Shown in pieces: positions 31,527 to 43,392 of a stretch of DNA of 64,000 nt (position 1 is the stretch's first letter; every line of letters begins with the position of its first letter). The stretch comes from Tilletia caries (lineage: Eukaryota; Basidiomycota; Exobasidiomycetes; Tilletiales; Tilletiaceae): positions 434,001 to 498,000 of the forward strand of contig JALUTQ010000032.1 of NCBI GenBank assembly GCA_032718865.1, read 5' to 3'. Position numbers and translations under genes: made by a program. The notes under the pieces are model-generated. The model did no database searches and was not told the origin of the DNA. It saw only the letters and a list, made by a program, of their open reading frames with translations.

Positions 31527-31897
31527 CGGCACGCACACAGACAGCAGGGCGCGAGGGGAGGGCAGTCGTGGTGGTCAGGCAGAAGAGGCCACTGACCAAG
31601 AAGGTGTTGGTCTCTGGCGCGTCGCGTGTGCTGCCGGAGACCAACACCACCTTCGAGGCGCGTTCGCTCCTTCCTCCACTTTCTTCTCGCACTGACATCT
31701 TCCGCAACGACATACATACTGTACTCTGTAGGAAGGCAATCTTCGCGAGCACGGCAGGCAGGACCACGGCGCGCGCGCAGAGGTCGCAGTGAAGCGCTAG
31801 AGTGAGTGCGCAGGTCAGAGAGCTCGAATCATGTCTGTTTTCGCTGACAGTCTTCTGTGCTCATGCTCACGCTCGTGCTCAGAGCTACATAAACAGC
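31483..31897. promoter_or_regulatory. Shared divergent promoter of APC5 and APC1
   Basis: 415 bases lie between the two start codons. The distal part (31527-31897) is absent from APC5 copy 1. It holds the perfect inverted pair ttggtctctggcg ... ggagaccaacacc near 31606-31650 and a TATA-like tacataaa at 31886-31893, just before the APC1 ATG. Two subunits of one complex sharing a promoter suggests matched expression (inference). Confidence 0.6.
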
Positions 31898-34800
31898 ATG
31901 CATTCGCAGCATCGAGGTCGGTCAGTGGGAAATGCCATCGCAGAGGCGCATCACGCCGCGCGCGTTGTCTCACCCGACCACCAGCGCCAAGCCGCACTCG
32001 AGGAGCGACTGGGCTCCATATTGACGGCAGCTGGTCGCGAAGCCGATGGTCAGCTCAATCGACTTCGATCCATCTTTGCGCCATCAAAGGACAAGCGCAA
32101 GACGGCAGAGTCGGACGTCAAGGGGAAGCGCGTCGTGCGCGATGTCGAGGACGAGTACGAAGGAGACGAAGGTAGCAGAGCTCAGGAGGAGCTGTACTGG
32201 TTCGACAGCACCCTCATCTGGAGCCGGCTGCCCTCGACCGTGATCCGGTCCTTCTCTTTCACGACTCCCATCAAATACGCGTGCTGGGCGCGCTTCGAGC
32301 TCAGCAACGTTTCTCTCGCAGAGAGCGCTGAGAAACCTCCCATCGGCGTCCATGCGCAGGCAAATTCCACGGCTCGGCGCGGCGCGGCGACCCAGCCGGC
32401 TCCGCAGGCAAGACCAGGCGGATTCTCGCTCGCGCAGAATCAAGTTCGCATGTCGGATCAGCGGATACGTACGCGCACAGCACAACGGCCTTCCTACCAA
32501 TCGACCTCTCAGGCATCCGTCGACACTGATCAACCAGCTCGGTCCAACATCCAGAGTGCACTCTGTATTTTCCTCCACCATACTTTGATCCTCTACTTTC
32601 CAGTTTCAGGCGACGAGCATCTGGTTCAGCTTCCGTTCCGTGTCAAGGCTGTCTTCCCGCTTGCTCTTGGCCTGCTCGTCCAGCGCGAGGCAGAGCCCGA
32701 AGATCGCCGGTACGAAGCTCAACAGCAACGGCGAATTCTTCTCAGTGGACACAATGGCAGGTTGCTACTCAGCGGAGCAGACAGCACGGACGACGATATC
32801 ATGCAAGGCACTGAAGGTGGAGATGCTGCCGGTGGCGAACCCGAATTGGAGCCAATTCCGCCTCCACTAGCTTTCTTCCTTTGCAGACCTTTTGATGAAT
32901 TCGCGGGATTCGACCGCGTCACACAAGTGATCGAATCACACTCTTCAGTACATTCCCTCCCTCTCAGCCGTAAGGTTGGGCTCCAGCATGCTGGCTACCT
33001 CAATCGCCCTCCGCTACGAGTCAACGAATTCTCAAGCCCCAACTTCCCAGACTTGCCGGAGCGGATCATCTACGTGTCGAATATCAGAGATGGTTCGTCG
33101 CTGCCGATCATCATCACCGCCGACTACGGGAAGAGATGCATCCGAATCTTCCAATACGGCATCAGCGGCGTCTCTTTGCAGTCCGTTCAGAGTGTATCAG
33201 CTTTGATGGGCTTCGACTCTCAGATACCGACGCAGACGCAAACACAATCACAAACACAACCCGAAACACAAGGCACGGCGACAGAGTCGCAGTACTCTCA
33301 GGTGGACGACGCTGTCATGACTCAAAATACAGCTGCGGTTGACATGCAAAGCACAACGGCTGCTATGTCTCAGCCCTCGACCATTCGGAACCTCGGCAGA
33401 GGTAGGCCGCCCCCACGACGCGCAGCCATAGTGCCAGCATCTGGCCCGGGTGGAATCACCATCGGCGGAAGGGTTCCTTCCTCACGTCGCCATCCCTCAT
33501 TGGGTGCGCACGCAACGTCTCAGCCCGGCAATGAACCTGCTGCAAATCAGGCGAGCGGACGTGTGCCTTCCTCACGTCGCCAGTCCTCCTTGGTTGCGCA
33601 CGTCCCGGTTCAGCCCGGCAATGAGGCTATTGCCAACCAGGCGATAGGCGGATCCCAATTGGAACCGCATGATGGGAGCTACGCCGCTGCTACCATTATA
33701 CAGCAGACGGAGGCGATGGCGCATGAGCCTGGCGCTCCTATACCACTGCCCCTGCGACCTTCTCCCGGTTTAGCTCATGCGAGAATGGCGGCTGATAGGG
33801 ACGAAGATGAGGAGGAAGGGTTGGAGGGCGCGGGCGACTTTGCGCGGACGTTTGGCGGGATTGCGCTGTTGGACGAGATTCGAGTCCAAGGGCTGGACAG
33901 TGAGGCGAAGGCAGAGCGCGTGCATGCATTCGTGACGAGTTCTGAAGTCAGGCCCTTCAAGGGTGCACCGGTTCGAGATGGGGCTTGCTTTTTGACTACG
34001 GCAATGGTTTGGATCAGTATCCCGTCGTCAAACTCGCTGGTATCGAGAGTGATCTCGGAGATACCGCTGCACTTCAGTGACATGAACTCCACGACACAGG
34101 ACGTCGGCTTGCGGGCCAGACTTGGGTTCAGTCTACGGTCTTCTGAGCCTGACTCGTCAATTGCTCAGCCGGCTGTGGAAGCAAGTGCGGCGTACGCAGT
34201 GCGACGACCACAGATTATTTCCTCAGCGTCGACTGCTGGTCCTGGCAAAGGTCTTACTACGACTCCGACCTGTGCGGATGTGGTCATTCGTGTTCCGGAT
34301 GGGTCGTCACATCTCGTCTTGGGCAACCCTTCGACAGGTCAGCCAACCATTGAGATTCCTCATTCGGTGCTGCCGACTTCCCCTTCAGACGCCGTTGAGC
34401 TTCGACAGATTCCGCCGTATTTCTCCGTCCAGTGCGGTCTGTCAAACCGGGTTCTGGACGCCTTGGAGCGCACGCTTGTTGGGAGAGAAGGTCCCAGAAT
34501 CAGACATGCGCTCCTAAGCGCCAAGCAACAGGTGCAAATGGCGACGCGGTCGAACTGGGACCTTCTCTCTGATATACTGCTGGGTCAGCATCCCTCCCTT
34601 GATCAACACGCCACACAAGATAGCGCATGGACGAGGTTATCGAAGTCGAAGGCCCACCTTCGCCATCAGGCAGATCACGCGATCTTCCGAACTTCGAAGG
34701 CTGCTTCGGCTGCGGCCGCGACAAACACCGCCCCTTTCAATCCGTCTCAACGTCGATCCCACATGGCCATTCTCAAAGTGTTGCACCTCGTCGCTCAAGA

Positions 34801-37800
34801 TCTGCTCATTTCTGCTTCGCGGATTTCCGATGAGCTCCTTCGCATCAGCAGGCTCGTCGTTTCTCTGGCATGCAAGCTCGGCTGTCTTAGCTGGGCGGAG
34901 TATTGGACTCGAATCGTACCAGCTACGGTCTCAAACTTCTCGGCAAGAGCGACAGAAGGTCTGGTGCTGCAAGAAGGCGCCGACGCGGATGTTCCCACCG
35001 TCAGCGATGTGCTGATTGCAGCGCTTTCTGGTCAAAGCGGGAAGGACCTTGAAGACAGTCTGATCGACTTTTTCATCGGTTCCATACACAGAGATGACAT
35101 CTCAGTACATGCTGTATGCCCAAACGTGACCAGACTGATTCGTATCTACCGCACGTTGGGTGCAGCCCTGGCCGATTCAACACTTCAGCCTGATGGAAGG
35201 GCAAGGGCCGTGGTGGATGCCATGGTGCGGGATGGCATGAAGCGCTCTGAGATTGCCGCTCTGCCCTTTGGGTATGCGCTGCCGCTTTGGGAGGCGATTC
35301 GGCTCGGGCAAGCGCGTCCAGACGCTCGCTGGTCGCCCGAAGCTTTGCTTCTTGTGGATCGGTCGGACCTGGTCCAGAGTCGAGAAGACAAGGCTGCCAT
35401 GGTGAGTTTCACCGTCAGAGCTTTGGTAGCAGTCCACATTGCTGATCGAGAGTGTCGTCCTTTTTGCAGGCTCTCAAGTACACAGAGTCGCAACTGCGGA
35501 CCTTGCCGACAACGGAAACTTTGGATCCCCTGTCTGCAGTACTGTTTGGCGCCGACTTCAGATTAGACGAGGTGGTGAAGATGATGTACACCTCTGGCGT
35601 GACGACCATTGACTTCCCAGAGAGGGACGAGAAGAGGTGAGCCTTCTCTTGAACACTTGGCTCCCTATCTGCAGTAGCGCTGATACATTGGGCCGTCTAC
35701 CTTAGAACCGATGTCGAGGTAAAGGACGAGCAAAGCCGAATATACTGGTCGGTCACCGAACGCATCAAGGCGACGACAGTTGGCAAGGGCGCCTTCTTGT
35801 TAATGTCGAAGCCCTTCATCAGCACTCAGCTGTGGGACGTCCCCAAGCTCTGTCTGGATCTCCGTGGCGAGCCCAATGCCCTGATAACGACCTGGCCGAT
35901 CAACAAGGTTGCTGATTTCGAGTTGGAGTGGCCCGAGTTCCACAATGGCGTATCGGCGGCGCTGTCGATCTGGGCGGAAGAAGGACAGGCGTTCGAGTCG
36001 GACTGGATCTTCTCGCACTACGGAGCCGAGCCGAGTGCCAAACATGCCGGCTTCCTGTTTGGGCTGGGCCTGCTCGGTCGGCTGAAGTCGTTAGGGAGGG
36101 TGCATGCGTACCGATACTTCGCTCCCCGACACGGCATCACCACGATCGGGATTGTGCTAGGGCTGGGTGCATCTTTTGTTGGGACTGGCGATCCGGCGGT
36201 CCGACAGCTCATGGCGCTCCAGATTGCCGCGTTCCTTCCCGACGGCTCCGCACCGCTCAATCAGTCCATGCTGACGCAGACGGCAGCGATCCTTGGCATG
36301 GGCCTGACATTCATGGGCAGCTACCACCGCTGGACCGCCGAGCGTCTGCTGGGCCAGATCCGCGTGGAGAACGTTCAGACGAGCGACAATCCGATGTTCC
36401 TAAGGGACGTGTACGCTCTCTCGTCCGGCTTCGCACTCGGACTCGTCATGTTGGGCAAGGGACGCCGCGATGCCATGACCGATGCTGCCGATCGCCGATT
36501 GATCAGTTCGCTCGTGGAGCTGATTGAAGGCCCACAGCCGATCCTGTTCGATGGCGAGACGTCTGGCTTCTCTAGCAAGGATACGAGCATCACCAATATT
36601 CCTGCTACGATTGCGCTCGGGCTAATCTTCCTGCGCAGCAACCGGCGCGATGTGGTCTCGCAGCTGTTACGGTTGCCGTCGTCGGTTGATGCACTCGAGT
36701 ACGTGCGCCCAGACACGCTCTTCACTCGTTCCCTGGTGCGGTCCCTGATCCTGTGGGACAGTGTCCGGGCCGACTCAGGCTGGATGGAGGCCACCTTACC
36801 GGACTACCTGCGAACGCCTGACGTTTCACCTCCCACGGGCGAAGCTTCAAGTTCGCTCAAGATATCAGAACGAATGCGGACCAAGCTGAGCAAGTTCAAC
36901 GAGTCGATGCAGCTCGCCTACCTCAACATTCATGCGGCGTGTTGCCTCGCTATTGGGCTGAAGTGGGCTGGTTCACAGGACCTCGGTGCTGCTGAGTGCT
37001 TGCTCAATGAGTACGACGTTCTTGTGGATGTGCTGAAACAACCTTGTGAGTGACTACTCTTGGAGGCGACTGCGATGTTTTGCTCATACTTGGTCACTCT
37101 CTTGAATATTCCTCAGCGACCACGTACTTTGAGCGGATTCGGAGAGCGGCCCTGCAGACCGCCAAGGATCTTGCCCTGCTCTCATGCTCGCTCATCCTCG
37201 CCGGCTCCGGCCACCTTCCTCTCCTCACCCGTCTCCGTCTGGAGCACGGCAAGATAGAGACTCCGCCTTCGCAGAGCGTCTACGGCTCCTACCTCTCCTC
37301 CCACCTCGCGCTCGGGTTCCTCTTCCTGGGCGGGGGACGGTACACGTTTGGGACGTCGGATGGGGCGATTGCGTGTCTGTTGATCGCTTGCTTCCCGCGC
37401 TTCCCGGCGACGTCGAGCGAGAATCGGATGCATCTGCAGGCGTATCGGCATCTGTGGGTGCTTGCTATCGAGCCTAGGCAGGTGGTGGTGGCGCAGGATG
37501 TCGAGAGTGGGGTGGTACCCTCTCTAGAGACGGTCGTGAATCTCAAGAAGGACGAGAGCCTCAAGAAGGATGAACGGTGGAAAATCCCAGCTGGCGGGGA
37601 TGTACAAGTGGAGATGCCGAAGGCTCTCTGGCGTGCGACATGCCTGGCGGAAGGCCGGGTCAAGATGGGCGACTTTGATTTGGACGCCGGGCGGATTGCC
37701 GAGCAAGTCGGCTTCTTGCAGTCTCTGTACGACCTTCGACGGACGGAAACGGACGCTGCGCCTTTGCTGCTGTCGGGTCTTGGACTGTCATGGGCGAGCC

Positions 37801-38321
37801 AGGGGGTGGGCAAGGTCGGGTCGGAACCTCTGGTCTCAGGTGACTTGGTTGATGCGATGGCTCGCGCGTTGCGAAAGAGGGCGCAAGGCGTCTGGCGAGA
37901 TGGCGAGGTGTTGTCGGCGCGGCAAGAACGTGGAGGAGTCCAAGACCGACGAAGACGGACGGGAGCGGAGGCGTTCGCGCGTGCCCTGACTGGCGGCGTC
38001 GTCGTCGTCGATGACCCTCGTGCGGACGAAGCGGAGGATGCCCGACTGCTGAATGCCGTCTTCTCGACGTCCGTCGCGCCGTGGATGTGGAGCGTGCTGC
38101 GGTCGTTCTTCCCTCGGGCCTGTTCTTTGGCGAGGGATCAGTTGGCCGCGGGGGTCGACGAGGCCAGCGCGGGTGATGTGATCGGCAGGGTATTGGAGTG
38201 GGCGCTGGAAGGGGCGAAGGAGACGAAAATCCCGGGCAGCGGCAGCAAGTGGGCCGTTGAGCCGTACGTGCGGGATGCCTTTGTGCAACTTGCGCTCGAG
38301 CATGCAAAGCAGTCTTCCTGA
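31898..38321 (+). CDS. APC1: Anaphase-promoting complex subunit 1 (APC1)
   Basis: The largest APC/C scaffold subunit. Four exons (31898-35401, 35470-35636, 35706-37045, 37117-38321) sum to 6216 bases, giving 2071 residues, the usual APC1 size. The N-terminal beta-propeller region has STVIRSFSFTTPIKYACWA and HTLILYFPVSGDEHLVQLPF. A Thr/Gln/Ser-rich loop follows (about residues 445-620), where regulatory phosphorylation lies in other APC1 proteins. The proteasome/cyclosome repeats carry FGYALPLWEAIR, GFLFGLGLLGRLKSLGR, APRHGITTIGIVLGLGAS, QTAAILGMGLTFMGSYHRW and GSYLSSHLALGFLFLGGGRY. RFPATSSENRMHLQAYRHLW is the conserved C-terminal motif. Start chosen at MHSQHRGR; upstream in-frame codons lack a better ATG. 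Further in-frame introns in exon 1 cannot be excluded. Confidence 0.93.
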
Positions 38322-38475
38322 AAATGGGACATGCATGTACGAAGAACGAGTTCGAAGGTGTTGCAGCAAAGTTTGGAGTGCGATAGAAGTACAGATGTTT
38401 GTGTGTGAGGGAAAATTGCGTGAGATGTACAAGGAAGAGGCCAAGGGGGAACGACGGGTGACAGGAGCGGAAGGA

Positions 38476-39082
38476 TCAGATGTCGGCATAGGACTGGCCA
38501 AACATCGCGTCCGCGCCCTGTCCACCATACCCACCTCCGACCCCACCCTGCCCTCCCATCCCATTCGGCCCGCCCTGCATGCCCCCACCACCCTGTACGC
38601 CGACCATGCCGCCGCCAGGCGCACCCGTAGATCTGATCAGCCTGACCTCGTCGGACCATGTGTGCTGGAGGGTGTTCAAGCTGGCGACGAGGGCCTGGCA
38701 TGCGTCCCGGAGTGCTTGGATGGGCGTTTTGGAGCCGTCGGTTTGGATGCGGACTAGGGTGCGGGGTTCGAGTGGGTGGGGCACTTTGTACCCCGCGAAG
38801 AGGACTGAGGGTTGGTTCAGCACCGCACTGGGGTCGCACACGAAGAAGAAAGCAGAGATGCTCAGCAAACTACAATCCCAGAGCGGCAGGCTCAGCGTTG
38901 AAGGGGGGGGGGGGGGGGGACACATACTGTCTGATCATGTTCCCGAGGGTGTGGTCTTCCTTGTTGAGGACGACGATGACGGTGTTCGGGATGCGGGTGT
39001 CTTCCTTGATCTCGACCCGCTTCTCGCCGGGCATGAGCATGAAGAGCTCAAACTGGTTGGGAGCATTGACGCCTTGGGACAT
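38476..39082 (-). CDS. RPB11: RNA polymerase II subunit RPB11
   Basis: Two exons (39082-38922 and 38827-38476) give 170 residues. MSQGVNAPNQFELFMLMPGE, KEDTRIPNTVIVVLNKEDHT and LGNMIRQY, then PSVLFAGYKVPHPLEPRTL, are the conserved alpha-like core that dimerises with RPB3. The reading frame requires the donor GT/GTCC at 38921 and acceptor CCCCAG at 38828. The intron contains a 17-base poly-G tract (38903-38919, plus strand). The C-terminus has an unusual ~45-residue Gly/Met-rich tail (GGGMVGVQGGGGMQGG, ending FGQSYADI). It is tail to tail with APC1, 154 bases apart. Confidence 0.93.
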
Positions 39083-39808
39083 GATGGATGATATGCGATT
39101 GCGATTGGGGATGACAAAACTTCTTCTTCTTCTACGATGCGGGAAGCGGACAGGTAGGGTGTGGGGGTCAGTACGGGTTGCAAGAGAGGAGGCAACAGCT
39201 GGAGGAGGGTACGTGGGAGGGAAGAGACGAAGAGAGAAGGGGATAGGCTCATATACCGTTGTAGTTATGATTTTGTGTGGTCTCAGTCGAGGGTAGGACA
39301 TGACTCCTCCCGCGTCGAACAGTGTGAATAAAATGTTGTAATCGTCGCCTGGATGTTGCACTGACGCGGTGCGATGCGAGAGCGGGATGAGAGGGTGGAA
39401 GGAAGTCGAGGCGCGGACGTACCTTGTTGCTGTGGACCTCTCACTTGCTGTTGGCGAGATCGAGTGCCGAATGGATGGATGCTGTCGGTGCGAACGAGGA
39501 CGCGCTCGGGAAGGAAGAAGGCAGGGAATGAGGGAAGGGTGACCTCCACTTCTGCTGCCTCGTTTTCCCACGCTGATCGGCGCCTGCCAAGAAATGCTCC
39601 GACAGGGGCTCCCTATCCTGCCCTCGTCCCACCACTCACTTCCCACACTCCCAACCTCGACGATTTACGAACCAGCAACGACTTCACTAACGAATATTCT
39701 TGACGACTTTACTTAACGACATCTCTCTCTCTCTCTCTCCCAATACCCCTCGCGCTGGAACGCCCCAGCTCGCCAGGTATCGATTCATCCCCACAACAAT
39801 CCGTAACG
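39083..39808. promoter_or_regulatory. Divergent intergenic region RPB11 / GPI-protein gene
   Basis: 726 bases between two start codons. A CT microsatellite at 39722-39740 lies in the leader of the plus-strand gene. Open frames here (for example 38870-39646 minus) are shadows. No clear TATA box is seen. Confidence 0.45.
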
Positions 39809-40935
39809 ATGGCTCCAAGAGCAACACCACAACCGCGTTTCCGCGCCCGCATCGGCCGGACCCACAGCCTGCACTACACCCTCGGCCCCCTCCTCCTCGC
39901 AGTCGCCCTAGTCCTGCTGAGCATCTTCAGCGCACAAGCCGGAGTCAACGCCGCCCCCGCCCCCGCCGCGGTGGAGCGTAACCAAATCATCCCGCCTGTC
40001 CCACAACCAGCCAACCGGGCGCCGAACGCAGAATCTCGCGCCCTGCGCGCCGCAGCCCGCATCGCACCCTCCCCCCTCCCCGCCCTCGCAGCACGCGTGA
40101 CACAAGCGCCGAACGCGGACGTCCTGCTCGAGCGGAATGGGGATGTGGACGCCGTGCTGCGGTGGTACCAGTCTCGTCCGAAGGCGAAGTTGGAGAAGCC
40201 GACGAGGGTGGAGAGGGACGAGACGCCGAATGTGCCGCTTTCGCAGTTGGGTCCTCCTAGTTTCCCGGCGGAGTTTCCGTCGTGTGGGAAGTGCGAGGAG
40301 AAGTATAGCTCGTTGAGTAGCTGTATGGAGGCTAGTTCTGTCTTTCGTGAGTCTTTCCCCGCCTGTTTTCTTTTTCTCACTACTGGATCTCACTGCTGAA
40401 CTTGGTTCTTTTCTTTTGGTTGGTGCGTCTGCAGAGAACGCGACGAACATCTTCAATAGCCCGCTCAGCTACTTCGCGGTAATCAAGTGTGCCTGCACTG
40501 ACACCTTCCAAGCGGTGAGTACTTTCAGCCTCCCTGTCTGTATCAGTTCCTCCGCTAAACCACTCTCCCGATGGAATCCAGGTCTACCCCCAATGCCTGG
40601 ACTGCTTCCAGCACACCAACCAATGCTGGTACCTCGGCACCGACCCGCAAGGCACGGGCGCCCCCGCCATCATCTCGAACATCCGCAACATCTGCGGCTT
40701 CGGCTCGGCCCTCCTCGGCGGCGTGGCCACGGCGAACGGCCAGAACGGGAGTGGGCCTGCGCCGAGCAGTGTGGGGACGTACACGGATGTGAACCCGACG
40801 GATTATCGGCCGGGGTATAATGATCAGAGTGCGGGCCCGATCTTTGGGGGTGCGGTGGGGAGTAGGGGGGCGAGCGGGGTTGTTGGTGCGTTGGCTGTTG
40901 GGTTGGTTGTTGGGGTGGCGATGCTTGTTGTGTGA
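39809..40935 (+). CDS. Secreted cysteine-rich protein, probable GPI anchor
   Basis: Three exons (39809-40346, 40435-40514, 40582-40935) sum to 972 bases, 323 residues. An N-terminal hydrophobic segment (LGPLLLAVALVLLSIFSAQA) acts as signal or signal anchor. A Pro/Ala-rich region follows. The cysteine module is CGKCEEKYSSLSSC, then CACTDTF, then CLDCFQHTNQCW and NICGFG. The C-terminus ends in a Ser/Gly segment and a hydrophobic tail (GVVGALAVGLVVGVAMLVV), the usual GPI-attachment signal. Both introns sit inside the cysteine module. The layout matches fungal cell-surface proteins of unknown function. Confidence 0.82.
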
Positions 40936-41177
40936 TCTATCCGTCTTTGTTTTTGGCCTGTTTTCCTGAGCTTTCCCTGATCCACCTGTGCGTGCGCGCG
41001 TTACTTTATCCATTTTCCCTTAGCTCCTTGCTGCCCGTACATACATACTGCATGTACCAACTTCTGTAAACTCTGGGAAATGGAATCTGGAGGTCTCCTT
41101 CTGATTCAATTAATTCCCTCGTGCGTGTTATCCATAGCTGGTTGGAACCCCCCCCCCCCCCTTGATTCCCCGCGCGC
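40936..41177. other. Convergent intergenic spacer with C14 tract
   Basis: 3' regions of two convergent genes. A 14-base poly-C run lies at 41148-41161. Nothing else is seen. Confidence 0.6.
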
Positions 41178-42232
41178 CTACTGCTCGGCGGCGACGAGTC
41201 GGGACCAGTACCAGATGGCGGCATAGACAGTGATGTCGGTCTGTACTGCGCTGATGGGCTGTGAGATCTCGATGGGCCCAAATGCGTCTCCGTCCCCGTG
41301 AAGAGCACCGACGTTGCGGATGAAGACAAAGTGTGTATAGGTGGTGAGGACGGCGTACTTCTTCTTTGCTGTGCGCATGTATGCGAGGATCTCAGCGAGC
41401 GCGGCTGCCAGGGGTGTTGCGCTTGTGCTCTCTGGAAGGACGACTTTATCTCCAGAAAAGAGGGTAGTGAGGTCCACGAGCCAAGGTTCGCGAACGAGGA
41501 CGAGGGCAGCGATACTGTTCTTCGCTGGTTCGGCTGGACGGAAGACGGCCTGGCGCGGGATGGGGAAGTCGAGCTGTGCGGCTGTTTGCGGGATGTGGTC
41601 GCCGATGAAGAGCGGGGAGCGGAGTCGGCCGGCGTCGTCATAGCCGCCGTACGCTTTTTCTTCGTCGAGGTCGAAGATGCGGTTCATGGGTTGCCTGTGA
41701 GGAGTGCGCAACGCAAGGGTGAGTTTTTTTTTTTTTTACGCGTGGAAAGGGGTCAGGGGAGAGGGGACGTACCAGACGTTGATGATGGCCCAGAGATGGA
41801 CGGAGGGGAGGAGGGTGGCTTGCGGGAGGTCGCCCTTGCGGAAAGCACAGGGGGCAAGGACGTGCTGGTACGCCTCGTTGTCGTCCATGCTGTCGAGGGC
41901 ATCTTTGATGCTGGATGGGAAGTCGGACCAGGGACGGAGCTCAGGCCAGTGTGTGAGGGGGCCGGGCTCGGAGAGGGGGGCGGTTGTGTAGGCGGGGCCG
42001 AGGTGGGAGCTTGTTGCTGGGGCGGGTGGTAGGCTGGGAGCGAGTGCGTCGATGGGGGGTAGTGTGCTGTTCACATATACCACAGCGGAAAGAGAGCGGG
42101 TCAGCGGGAAACGGCGTCTTTACACTGGGGTGCTAGAGCGACTGACAGCTTGAGGAACTCGTTGAGGAAGATCGGGGTGGAGTCGACCTTGGTAGGAGCC
42201 TTGTTCTGTCCATTGGGCAGCGAGGAGGCCAT
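41178..42232 (-). CDS. Hypothetical protein, about 298 residues
   Basis: Three exons (42232-42147, 42066-41773, 41694-41178) sum to 897 bases and join in frame. It begins MASSLPNGQNKAPTKVDSTP and ends SRLVAAEQ. The middle part is Pro-rich. The C-terminal half is compact: NRIFDLDEEKAYGGYDD, IAALVLVREPWLVDLTTLF, TAKKKYAVLTTYTHFVFIR, then ITVYAAIWYWSRLV. The pattern of a strand, a turn and a Tyr-rich 'VLTTY..FVFIR' strand faintly recalls nuclease-fold-like domains next to fungal FunK1 kinases, but I cannot assign it. The second intron contains a T12 run (41725-41736, plus strand). Confidence 0.75.
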
Positions 42233-42760
42233 TGCGTCTGGCAGTCAGATAGAGGATCAGCACAGAGAGGGAAGCGGGAGGGCAGCACAGGGAAGATGGT
42301 CGTCAGCAAGCAGGAAGAGAAGCGCGTGCACAGTTCACACAGTCAGTTCCAGCCACAGAGCGTGGATTTGTAACCCAGTAGTGCGAGGTACACCGTCGAT
42401 GCATGCAGGGCCGAGAGGAAGGTGTTAGGTGGTCCCAGCTGTGTGGGCTGCTGATAGCGATAAGGAACTCGATCGTCCCGTTCTGGCCTGGCCGTTCTGG
42501 ATCCATTCGTGAGCAGTTCGTCCGCGTCCACGCTCCACAGCTTCGCGCTGGCTGGCTGGCTGGCTGGCTGGCTGGAGCAGAGCGTGACGGCGTCCTGGTT
42601 CGCTCACTCAGTCAGTACTCAGTCACTCAGTCAGTCAGTCAGTTGACAGCGTGACAGTTGGCAGAGTACAGTCAGAGCAACAGTCAGCTGAGAGTCGCAG
42701 CACAGGAACGCAGAACGCTGGCAAACAGATACGCGCGCGTGTGTCTGTGTCTCGATTTAG
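42233..42760. other. Intergenic region with simple repeats
   Basis: Contains (CTGG)n at about 42549-42575 and (CAGT)n at about 42606-42645. It is probably the upstream region and 5' leader of the Cid1-like gene. No gene is supported. Confidence 0.55.
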
Positions 42761-42947
42761 GTAAGTGTTGATGCTGCTGCTGGAGTGATTGATTGGAGAA
42801 GAGCGCGCCAAGCTGACTCTCTCTCTCTCTCTCTCACTCTCTCTCTTTCCCAGGTCGCGCTTCACTCGCTGCCCACAGTCCCAAGCGCGTCCCCCCAAGC
42901 CTCGTCCAGCGACAGCAGCAGCGACAGCAGCAGCGACAGCAGGAACG

Positions 42948-43360
42948 ATGAGCGCAAGTAACGCAGCCGCGTCGTCCTCACCACCACGCACTCGCACACG
43001 CACCCGCACCACATCAGCATCAACAACAGCATCAGCTCAGGCACAGGCACAGCCGTCGTCGCCCACACCCGCACTCACCATGGCAGCAGTAGCAGCGAAA
43101 GCAGCAGCAATCCCGAACCCGCTCCCAACAACACCCCGCCCGAGCTCCAGCATGGACAGCGCACACCACCAGCACCCAGCATCGCCACAGCTCAACCCAG
43201 CAACCTCAAAACAACAGCGCAAAGACACAGGATCACCATCAGCCAGTCCCAATCGCACACCCGCAAAGCCACCCAGCTCACACCCCAGTGACTCAACCGG
43301 TGGCGCCGCACTCGGTCGCAGGACGCCCAGCGCAAAACAGTCGAACGTCGATATCATCAG

Positions 43361-43392
<32 letters not shown>

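Noticed and set aside
32550..32609. Intron in APC1 exon 1 (gtgcactc...tttcag)
   Set aside because: The segment encodes ALCIFLHHTLILYFPVSGDE, which fits the conserved APC1 propeller region, so it is coding.
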